Source: Treponema sp. UBA4319
GTDB lineage: Bacteria > Spirochaetota > Spirochaetia > Treponematales > Treponemataceae
Direction: 5' to 3'
DNA length: 10,993 nucleotides
Assembly: GCA_002393865.1 (NCBI GenBank)
Contig: DGUD01000087.1
Coordinates: forward strand, 232 to 11,224
The translations under genes and the position numbers were made by a program. Positions 5,135 through 10,993 of this stretch are shown in pieces. Each line of letters opens with the position of its first letter. The stretch's first letter is position 1. The notes under the pieces are model-generated. The model searched no databases, was not told the DNA's origin, and saw only the letters and a list, made by a program, of their open reading frames with translations.

Positions 5135-7105
5135 TTATGCGGAAAGCAGGGCGTTCAGCGCCTTGACGAATTCCGCGGGATCCTTGAGCTCTGCCCCGCT
5201 GATAAGCAGCGCCTGGTCAAGCAGCACCTCGCTCACCTGCGTGACGAATGCGTCTGCCACCGGGCCTTCCAGTTTTTTTACGAGCGGGTGCTCGCCGTTG
5301 ATTTCCAGAATCGGCTTGACCATGCCGGAATTGCCCTGCCCCATGGCGCGCATCATGCGCTCCATCTGGAGCGACGGGTCGTTCTCGTCGATGACAATGC
5401 AGCTTGGGCTGTCGGAAAGGCGCTTGCTGAGCACCACATCCTTTACGCGGTCGCCGAGCGCCTTCTTGATTTTTTCCTGCACCGGCTTGAACGCCTCTTC
5501 CTTCTTCTTTGCCTCGTCCTTGTCTACGCCCAGCTCCTCGTCGCTGCCTGCGCGGTTGACGGCCTTCAGGTCAAAGTCCTTGTATTTGCCGTATGAGGGA
5601 ATCACGATGTCGTCGATGTCGTCCGCCATGATAAGCACCTCAAAGCCCTTCTTCTTGTAGGCCTCAAGGAGCGGGGATTCGCGCAGGTTCTTTTCGTCCG
5701 TGCCGGTGATGTAGTAAATGGCCTTCTGGCCTTCCTTCATGCGCTGCACGTAGTCGGCGAGGCTTGTCCACTTGTCGTCGCCGGTACCTTCGTCCGCAGT
5801 GCTCTTGAAGCGGATGATGTCCGCGATCTCCTCGCGGTTCGCGTAGTCGCTGTAGAGGCCTTCTTTGAGCGGGCGGTTGTAGGACTTTACGAATTTGTTC
5901 CACTTCTCGATGGCGGCTTTCTCCTCGTCGCTTGGCGTCTCGCTCTTGCGCGCCTTGTCTGCTTCCTCGCCCAGCTTTTTGAATTCGCCCAGCAGTTTCT
6001 TGACGGACTGGGTTTTGATGGTATCAAGGATGCGGTTCTGCTGCAGAATCTCGCGGCTTACGTTGAGCGGCAAATCCTCGGAGTCGATGACGCCGCGCAC
6101 GAATCTCAGGTATGACGGCAGCAGCTCCCGGTCGTCGTCGGTGATGAACACGCGCTTGACGTAGAGCTTGACGCCGCTCTTGTAGTCGGCCTGGTACATG
6201 TCGAACGGAGCGACTTGCGGCACGTAGAAAAGCGTGGTGTATTCGATGGTGCCTTCCGCATGCGTGTGCACGTAGTGCAGCGGATCCGTACCGTCGTGCG
6301 AGAAGGTCTTGTAGAAGTCGTTGTAGTCCTCTGCCTTCAGCTCGCTTTTGCTCTTGCGCCACAGCGCGCTCGCGCTGTTTATCTGCTCGTCCTTCTTTTC
6401 GGTGCCGTCCGCCTTGCCGTCCTTGTCGTATTTGGTCTGCGTGTAGTGCAGGTAGATGGGGAAGGCGATGTGGTTGGAGTACTTTTTGATGAGGTCGTCA
6501 ATCTTCCAGCGGCTTGCGTAGTCCTTGCTGTCGTCGTTCAGGTGCATCTCGATGGCGGAACCGGTCTTGCTGTCCTTGTCAAAGCCGTACTGGTGGTATG
6601 CCGGGCTGTCTGCGGCAAGCTCCTCTACCTCGTAGGAGTTGGTGCCGTCCGATGACCAGTGCCACACTTTGCCGTCGCTGCCCGCCTTGCGCGTGTACAC
6701 GTCTATTTTGTCCGCCGCCATGAAGGCGCTGTAGAAGCCCACTCCGAACTGTCCGATAAGGTCAGAGTTGTTGCTGCCGCTCTTTGAGAGCTGCTCGATG
6801 AATGCCTTTGTGCCGGATCGGGCGATGGTGCCAAGGTCGTCGCCGAGGTCTTTCTCGTCCATGCCGATGCCGTCGTCCTGCACGGTCAGGATTTTCTTGT
6901 CCTCGTCGAAGGTGATGTCGATTCTGGGGTCAAAGACGATGTTCTTGAATTTTTCGTCGGAAACGGTAAGATATTTAAGTTTGTCCAAAGCGTCAGATGC
7001 ATTGGACACAATCTCGCGCAGGAAAATATCCTTGTTTGAGTACATTGAATGGATGATGAGCTTTAAAAGCTGGTTCACTTCTGTCTGGAACTGGTATTTT
7101 GCCAT
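5135..7105 (-). CDS. htpG: HtpG, bacterial Hsp90 chaperone
   Basis: Cytoplasmic ATP-dependent dimeric chaperone that remodels client proteins, often with DnaK. It has 656 residues, a little above E. coli HtpG (624). The N-terminal GHKL ATPase domain shows Glu31 and Asn35 (REIVSNASDAL), Asp77 (QDDGIGM, 76-82) and the lid motif IGQFGVGFYSAF (117-128). The middle domain carries the catalytic Arg351 in LNVSREILQQNR. A C-terminal dimerisation domain follows, without the eukaryotic MEEVD tail. The position where E. coli reads RGTEI here reads TGSAI (181-185), a conservative Thr to Ser change in the nucleotide pocket. AGAGGA (7120-7115) lies 9 nt before the ATG. The gene is monocistronic with its own promoter. 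I see no CIRCE operator upstream. Confidence 0.97.
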   Translation of the reverse strand: MAKYQFQTEVNQLLKLIIHSMYSNKDIFLREIVSNASDALDKLKYLTVSDEKFKNIVFDPRIDITFDEDKKILTVQDDGIGMDEKDLGDDLGTIARSGTKAFIEQLSKSGSNNSDLIGQFGVGFYSAFMAADKIDVYTRKAGSDGKVWHWSSDGTNSYEVEELAADSPAYHQYGFDKDSKTGSAIEMHLNDDSKDYASRWKIDDLIKKYSNHIAFPIYLHYTQTKYDKDGKADGTEKKDEQINSASALWRKSKSELKAEDYNDFYKTFSHDGTDPLHYVHTHAEGTIEYTTLFYVPQVAPFDMYQADYKSGVKLYVKRVFITDDDRELLPSYLRFVRGVIDSEDLPLNVSREILQQNRILDTIKTQSVKKLLGEFKKLGEEADKARKSETPSDEEKAAIEKWNKFVKSYNRPLKEGLYSDYANREEIADIIRFKSTADEGTGDDKWTSLADYVQRMKEGQKAIYYITGTDEKNLRESPLLEAYKKKGFEVLIMADDIDDIVIPSYGKYKDFDLKAVNRAGSDEELGVDKDEAKKKEEAFKPVQEKIKKALGDRVKDVVLSKRLSDSPSCIVIDENDPSLQMERMMRAMGQGNSGMVKPILEINGEHPLVKKLEGPVADAFVTQVSEVLLDQALLISGAELKDPAEFVKALNALLSA

Positions 7106-7216
7106 TTTGCAGCGTCCTCTTTTGCGTATGAAGTAAGAATGCAGGGGCTGCGGCGGGAATCATCCCTCCGCCTGCCGTGCTGGCTGTTCGGAAAACCATA
7201 GTTTCCTTACGGGTCT

Positions 7217-7246
7217 AATATACTGAAAAATACGGGGAATCGGCAA
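7217..7246 (-). promoter_or_regulatory. Putative htpG promoter
   Basis: On the minus strand, -35 TTGCCG (7246-7241), an 18-bp spacer and -10 TATATT (7222-7217, 5 of 6). The predicted start is near 7210, giving a leader of about 105 nt. Just downstream, GGAAA and TTTCC (7189-7205) form an imperfect 17-bp palindrome that could be an operator or a 5' hairpin. No heat-shock element that I recognise is present. Confidence 0.55.
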
Positions 7247-7301
7247 ATTTTCCGTGTGGCAGTGCCGTATTACGGCGGCGGTATGGAAACGTAGGCTGTG
7301 C

Positions 7302-7343
7302 GCCCGGCGGAAAAGCGGTCGGGCTCCGCGAAAGGCGCCGGGC
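7302..7343 (-). other. GC-rich hairpin after uvrB
   Basis: GCCCGGCG (7343-7336 on the minus strand) pairs perfectly with CGCCGGGC (7309-7302), starting 2 bp past the uvrB stop. An inner GCGG/CCGC pairing is also possible. No T-run follows, so this is a 3'-end stabilising hairpin or a Rho-assisted end rather than a canonical terminator. Confidence 0.5.
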
Positions 7344-7345
7344 TG

Positions 7346-9343
7346 CTACTTGCCGTAGGTTTTCTGGATGTCCAGAATCTGGTCGCGGAGCGCGGCAGCC
7401 TGCTCGTATTCGAGCCGCTCGGCGCATTCCTCCATCTCTTTTGTGAGCGCGGCGATAAGCTGGTGGCGCTGCTTGGGAACCAGCAGGTTCGCGCTCTTTT
7501 TGAGCACGTCGAGCGAGACTTTCGCGTTTTCCCCGGCCTCCTCCTTTTCGTGCACGAGGATATCCTCCACGGCCTTGCTGATTGTCTTGGGGGTTATGCC
7601 GTGCTCCTTGTTGTAGGCTTCCTGAATCTCGCGCCGCCGCTTTGTCTCTGTGATGGCTTCCTGCATGGCCTCGCTCATGCGGTCGGCATACATGACGACG
7701 GTGCCGTCCGCGTTGCGTGCCGCGCGCCCGATTATCTGGATGAGCGACGTGGTGCTGCGCAAAAATCCTATCTTGTCGGCATCGAGGATGGCGATGAACG
7801 AGACTTCCGGCAGGTCTATGCCCTCGCGCAGCAGGTTGATGCCGATAAGCACGTCCGTTTCGCCGCTGCGCAGGCTCTTGAGTATCTCCACTCGCTCAAA
7901 GGTGTCAATCTCGCTGTGGATGTACTTGACCTTGAGCTTGAGACCGGACAGGTAGTCCGTCAGGTCTTCGGCCATCTTCTTGGTGAGTGTGAGCACCAGC
8001 GCCCGCTCGTGGCGCTCTATGCGCTTCTGGATTTCCATGTAGATGTCCTGCATCTGACCCTCGCTGGGGCGGACTTCTACGATGGGGTCAAGCAGCCCGG
8101 TGGGGCGGATGAGCTGCTCCACGACCTGCGTCGATTTTTTTACTTCCTCCGGCCGCGGCGTGGCGGAGACAAAAAGCACCTGGTTCATCTTTGCGGTGAA
8201 TTCCGCGGCGGTGAGCGGGCGGTTGTCCAGCGCGCTCGGCAGGCGGAAGCCGAAATCGATGAGGTTCTGCTTGCGGCTGCGGTCGCCCTCGTACATGGCG
8301 CCAATCTGCGGAACCGTTACGTGCGCCTCGTCTATGAGGCAGAGAAAATCGTCGGGAAAGTAGTGCAGGAGCGTGGCAGGCGGCTCTCCGTGCTTCCTGC
8401 CGGCGATGGGGGCGGAATAGTTCTCTATGCCGGAGCAGTAGCCCATCTCCTTCATCATCTCTATGTCGTAGGTGGTGCGCGTCTTGAGCCGCTCTGCCTC
8501 CAGCATTTTGCCCTGCGCGCGCAGCTCCTCCAGGCGTTCGGCAAGCTCCTGTTCGATGCGCCCGGCGGCTTCCGACAGCATCTCCTGCGGCACGACGAAG
8601 TGCTTTGCGGGGTACAGCTGCAGCTCGTCCAGCTCCTCCACGGTGTTCCCGCTTATCACGTCGAAGCGGCGGATTTTTGCCACCTCGTCAAAGTCCAGCT
8701 CTATGCGGTATGCCTGGTCGGTCTCCATGTAGGGAGGGAACACGTCGATGACGTCGCCGTGGATGCGGAATTTCCCGCGCTCCAGTATCATGTCGTTGCG
8801 CTGGTACTGCACGCCGATGAGCTTTGCGGCGAACTTGTGTGTGTCAAGCTGCTGCCCCAGCTCTATGTGCATGCGCATCTCCTTGTAGAGATCCGGCATG
8901 CCCAGACCGTAGATGCAGCTGACGGTGGCGACGATGATGACGTCGCGCCGCTCCATGAGGCTGTAGGTGGCGGCGAGCCGCAGCTTGTCTATCTCCGCGT
9001 TGATGGCGGCGTCTTTTTCGATGTAGAGGTCGCGCGCGGGCACGTAGGCTTCCGGCTGATAGTAGTCGTAGTAGGAGACAAAGTATTCCACCGCGTTGTC
9101 GGGGAAAAATGTCTTGAACTCGCGGTAGAGCTGCGCGGAAAGCGTCTTGTTCTGGCTGATGATAAGCGTGGGGCGCTGTACGGCCTCGATTATCTTTGCC
9201 ATGGTAAAGGTCTTTCCTGAGCCGGTTACCCCTTTGAGCGTCTGGTATTTGTCGCCCCGGAGAAAGCCCTCCGCGAGCTGCCTGATAGCCTGCGGCTGGT
9301 CGCCAGACGGCTCGTAGGGGGAATCCACATGGAATTTTCTCAT
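7346..9343 (-). CDS. uvrB: UvrB, excinuclease ABC subunit B
   Basis: Damage-verifying subunit of nucleotide excision repair. It is loaded by UvrA, clamps DNA with a beta-hairpin and recruits UvrC for incision. It has 665 residues, the normal length. Visible are Walker A GVTGSGKT (38-45), the DNA-clamping beta-hairpin YYDYYQPEAYVP (91-102) and the DEAH box (338-341). Also present are SATPRPEE (393-400), helicase motif VI QIIGRAARN (536-544) and the C-terminal UVR domain (about 625-660) that contacts UvrC. Its ATG overlaps the htrA stop as ATGA. No Shine-Dalgarno is present; the upstream sequence is instead CCTCC-rich, so translation probably depends on ribosomes finishing htrA. No promoter of its own was seen. 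Confidence 0.97.
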   Translation of the reverse strand: MRKFHVDSPYEPSGDQPQAIRQLAEGFLRGDKYQTLKGVTGSGKTFTMAKIIEAVQRPTLIISQNKTLSAQLYREFKTFFPDNAVEYFVSYYDYYQPEAYVPARDLYIEKDAAINAEIDKLRLAATYSLMERRDVIIVATVSCIYGLGMPDLYKEMRMHIELGQQLDTHKFAAKLIGVQYQRNDMILERGKFRIHGDVIDVFPPYMETDQAYRIELDFDEVAKIRRFDVISGNTVEELDELQLYPAKHFVVPQEMLSEAAGRIEQELAERLEELRAQGKMLEAERLKTRTTYDIEMMKEMGYCSGIENYSAPIAGRKHGEPPATLLHYFPDDFLCLIDEAHVTVPQIGAMYEGDRSRKQNLIDFGFRLPSALDNRPLTAAEFTAKMNQVLFVSATPRPEEVKKSTQVVEQLIRPTGLLDPIVEVRPSEGQMQDIYMEIQKRIERHERALVLTLTKKMAEDLTDYLSGLKLKVKYIHSEIDTFERVEILKSLRSGETDVLIGINLLREGIDLPEVSFIAILDADKIGFLRSTTSLIQIIGRAARNADGTVVMYADRMSEAMQEAITETKRRREIQEAYNKEHGITPKTISKAVEDILVHEKEEAGENAKVSLDVLKKSANLLVPKQRHQLIAALTKEMEECAERLEYEQAAALRDQILDIQKTYGK

Positions 9344-10656
9344 ATTGACTTGGAGGACTTTGAGCTTTTTGAGCTTGAGCCGGAGGATTTTGTCGCCGTG
9401 CTCTCTTCTTCCAGCTTTACCTTCAGCTTGATGTACTGCTTGTCGCGGTAGACGGTGACGGTGACGGTATCGCCCGGCTTTTTGTCCTCAAGCGCGCTGT
9501 AGTAGTCTGCCAGCTTGCTGACGCTTATGGAGTCTATGGCGGTGATGATGTCGCCGCCGAGGTAGATGGTCTGCGGGTTGAACGTTCCGTACTGCACAGC
9601 CTTTGTGCCGCCCTTGATGCCCGCCTTTGCCGCCTCGCTGTCCTCGCGCACGCGGCTCACAATCATACCGCCGGATATGCCGTAGCCCGCATAGCCTGCG
9701 ATGCGGCTGGTGTTCTGTATGAGCGAGAGCATCATGACGCCCCGGTTTACCTTGCCGTACTTGAGCAGATCCGCGACCACCCGGCGCGCCGTGCTCACGG
9801 GGATGGCGAATCCGACGCCGCTGGACGAGCCGCTTGCGGAATAGATGATGGTGTTGATGCCGATCATGCGTCCCTGGCTGTCAAGCAGCGGGCCGCCGGA
9901 ATTGCCGGGGTTGATGGCGGCGTCGGTCTGAATCATGTTGCGGATGATGACGTTGGTGCTTTCCTGAATCGGCCTGCCCAGACCGGAGATGATGCCCGTG
10001 GTCATGGTACGCTCCAGCGCGAAGGGGTTTCCGATGGCGATGACCTTCTGCCCCACTTTGAGCGTGTCGCTGTTGCCGAATGAGATGGTCTTGAGCTCCA
10101 CGCCTGCGGGCGGCTCGAATTTGAGCACGGCGATGTCGCTCTCCTTGTCCTGCCCGACGACTTTGCCCTCGTAGGTGCTGCCGTCGGCGAGCGATATGTT
10201 GATGATGCTTGCGTTCTCGATGACGTGCACGTTGGTGACGACGTAGCCGCGCTTGTCTATGATGGAGCCGGATCCTGAGCCTGAAGAGGTGACGACCGGC
10301 TCAAGGAACCAGTCGTAGCCCATGACCTGCGTGGTGATATTCACGACCGCCTCGTTGCAGCGCTCGTAGACGGATATGTTCTGCTGCTCGTCCTGCGTGT
10401 AGGAAGCCGTGTCGTTTGCGACCGGCAGCGCAGGTGTGTTCGTCTCCAGCACGGTTCCGTCGGAGAGCGTGGCGCTCAGCAGCTCTTCGTGCTCCTGGTC
10501 CTGCGCGGACAGCGCCACCGTCTCCTGCTGCGGGGGCAGGGCTGCCTGCTGCCGTGCCGCGACAGCCTTTGTGCAGAATGCTGCTGTTGCGGCGGCCGCC
10601 GCTCCTGCTGCTATAAGAGAAAACAGAATGACTTGGAATTTTGAGTACAGTTTCAT
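9340..10656 (-). CDS. htrA: HtrA/Deg-family periplasmic serine protease
   Basis: Envelope quality-control protease, S1C family. It has 438 residues. A hydrophobic N-terminal segment (about 8-28) is either a signal peptide or a membrane anchor; Cys28 follows AAF, which is not a good lipobox. A low-complexity Gln/Glu-rich linker runs to about 92. The protease domain carries the triad His144 (TNVHVIENA), Asp174 (ESDIAVLKF) and Ser253 (NPGNSGGPLL). One PDZ domain (about 305-415) includes GGDIITAID (367-375). The tail is Ser/Lys-rich (420-438). A single PDZ makes it more DegS/HtrA-like than DegP-like. The ATG is the only option: an in-frame TAG lies six codons upstream. A consensus promoter ends 6 bp before it. 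It is the first gene of a two-gene unit with uvrB. Confidence 0.93.
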   Translation of the reverse strand: MKLYSKFQVILFSLIAAGAAAAATAAFCTKAVAARQQAALPPQQETVALSAQDQEHEELLSATLSDGTVLETNTPALPVANDTASYTQDEQQNISVYERCNEAVVNITTQVMGYDWFLEPVVTSSGSGSGSIIDKRGYVVTNVHVIENASIINISLADGSTYEGKVVGQDKESDIAVLKFEPPAGVELKTISFGNSDTLKVGQKVIAIGNPFALERTMTTGIISGLGRPIQESTNVIIRNMIQTDAAINPGNSGGPLLDSQGRMIGINTIIYSASGSSSGVGFAIPVSTARRVVADLLKYGKVNRGVMMLSLIQNTSRIAGYAGYGISGGMIVSRVREDSEAAKAGIKGGTKAVQYGTFNPQTIYLGGDIITAIDSISVSKLADYYSALEDKKPGDTVTVTVYRDKQYIKLKVKLEEESTATKSSGSSSKSSKSSKSI

Positions 10657-10662
10657 GCTCCT

Positions 10663-10691
10663 ATTATAGCGCTAGAATGCATGAGTGTCAA
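10663..10691 (-). promoter_or_regulatory. Perfect sigma70 promoter of htrA, leaderless geometry
   Basis: On the minus strand, TTGACA (10691-10686), exactly 17 bp, then TATAAT (10668-10663): both hexamers and the spacing are full consensus. Six bases (AGGAGC) separate the -10 from the ATG at 10656, which places the predicted transcript start on the A of the start codon. The AGGAG within those bases is 1 nt from the ATG, too close to act as a normal ribosome binding site, and it would not be transcribed. Confidence 0.85.
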
Positions 10692-10700
10692 AACATCTGA

Positions 10701-10707
10701 GGGGGGG
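10701..10707. repeat. G7 homopolymer upstream of the htrA promoter
   Basis: Seven consecutive G on the plus strand (C on the htrA sense strand) start 10 bp upstream of the htrA -35 and end 4 bp before the 16-bp terminal repeat of the adjacent element. It is short for a slippage tract, but sits where length changes could affect the upstream promoter region. Confidence 0.9.
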
Positions 10708-10731
10708 AGCACAGGGCTTCAGCATGAAAAC

Positions 10732-10829
10732 AAAAATGCGCTCCCAGCGGAAAAACACCCGGACTGCCGGTTGCACGCTTCGCTTTGCAAATGGCAGCCC
10801 GGGTGTTTTTCCGCTTCCGCGCATTTTTT
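10732..10829. terminator. Long bidirectional terminator-like hairpin
   Basis: Three paired blocks are nested: AAAAATGCGC with GCGCATTTTT (10732-10741, 10819-10828), AGCGGAAAAACACCCGG with its perfect complement (10746-10762, 10799-10815), and CTGCC with GGCAG (10764-10768, 10793-10797). They are separated by small internal loops, giving about 32 bp of stem. A T6 run ends it on the plus strand and a T5 run on the minus strand, so it could end transcription from either side and insulate htrA. Confidence 0.75.
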
Positions 10830-10862
10830 ATGTTGGATCCTTGGCTTTTGTAGCATAAAAAA

Positions 10863-10895
10863 GAAAATCATCTTAAAACAGTTTACATGATTTTC
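10863..10895. repeat. AT-rich 9-bp inverted repeat
   Basis: GAAAATCAT (10863-10871) and ATGATTTTC (10887-10895) are perfect complements around a 15-nt spacer that itself contains TAAA/TTTA. It lies inside the candidate mobile element. It could be a regulator site or a small hairpin; nothing distinguishes these. Confidence 0.6.
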
Positions 10896-10993
10896 CACTA
10901 CCGCGTCCGTCTTCAGATAAAATACATCTCATGCTGAAGCCCTGGCAGCGCATCCGGGTCCCATTGACTTTTTGTGCGCCGCATGTTAACCTT

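Larger units (their letters stand above)
10712..10944. mobile_element. Candidate MITE-like element upstream of htrA
   Basis: A 233-bp segment is bounded by a 16-bp perfect inverted repeat: CAGGGCTTCAGCATGA (10712-10727) and TCATGCTGAAGCCCTG (10929-10944). Both sides are flanked by GCA (10709-10711 and 10945-10947), a possible 3-bp target-site duplication. It encloses a long hairpin (10732-10829) and a smaller AT-rich inverted repeat (10863-10895), and carries no credible gene. Size and architecture fit a miniature inverted-repeat element that moves with a transposase encoded elsewhere. A purely structural regulatory region is the alternative. Only one copy is visible, so mobility is inferred. 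From 10948 to the window end I see nothing definite. Confidence 0.5.

Noticed and set aside
7106..7345. CIRCE (TTAGCACTC-N9-GAGTGCTAA) or another HrcA-type operator upstream of htpG.
   Set aside because: No match on either strand; only a weak GGAAA/TTTCC palindrome is present.
7298..9220. A 640-codon open frame on the plus strand, antisense to uvrB.
   Set aside because: It lies wholly opposite a clear uvrB. Its long openness is a by-product of GC-rich codon use, and the product is Leu/Val/His-rich with no recognisable domain.
10570..10656. HtrA as a lipoprotein through Cys28.
   Set aside because: The residues before Cys28 are Ala-Ala-Phe. Phe at -1 does not fit even the relaxed spirochaetal lipobox, so a signal peptide or anchor is more likely.
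10681..10890. A 69-codon open frame on the plus strand within the candidate mobile element.
   Set aside because: It spans both arms of the long hairpin and starts inside the htrA promoter region; no ribosome binding site and no protein-like composition.
10913..10993. Possible C-terminal end of a minus-strand gene entering from the right edge (27 open codons ending in TGA).
   Set aside because: Too short to distinguish from chance, and it contains the right inverted repeat of the candidate element. It would need sequence beyond the window.

Overview
The window reads as a GC-rich chromosomal segment of a spirochaete, most likely a Treponema relative. This rests on how the proteins look (long SecD and SecF, the HtpG, UvrB and HtrA types) and on the yajC-secD-secF order; no search was run. 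All seven protein genes are housekeeping or envelope functions and all look intact. I see no phage, CRISPR or classical defence genes.

Layout. Plus strand: a promoter near 46-74 drives yajC-secD-secF (116-3522), packed with 2-bp and 0-bp gaps, encoding the membrane parts that assist Sec protein export. Three consecutive hairpins follow, the last a strong terminator (3587-3622). Then ispH (3719-4600), the last enzyme of the MEP isoprenoid pathway. Minus strand, in transcription order: htrA (10656-9340) and uvrB (9343-7346), overlapping by 4 bp; htpG (7105-5135) with its own promoter; and tRNA-Asn(GUU) (5032-4960). The plus-strand and minus-strand blocks converge at 4601-4960.

That convergence point holds two tandem units of 175 and 181 bp. 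Each consists of an 18-bp copy of the tRNA-Asn 3' end, a GC-rich palindromic core and a minus-strand intrinsic terminator. A second non-coding structure sits just upstream of htrA (10712-10944): 16-bp perfect inverted repeats flanked by GCA on both sides and enclosing a 32-bp interrupted hairpin. It resembles a miniature inverted-repeat element.

The most notable points are: (i) ispH and htrA each have a TATAAT box exactly 6 bp before the ATG, with no upstream in-frame start, which predicts leaderless mRNAs; (ii) SecF has Ala where the family has a conserved membrane Asp, at the position linked to proton-driven translocation, while the partner Arg and the SecD Asp remain; (iii) the tRNA-tail repeats; and (iv) the MITE-like element. 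SecYEG-assisted export (YajC-SecDF) and HtrA envelope quality control are functionally related. UvrB is tied to HtrA by translational overlap rather than by pathway.
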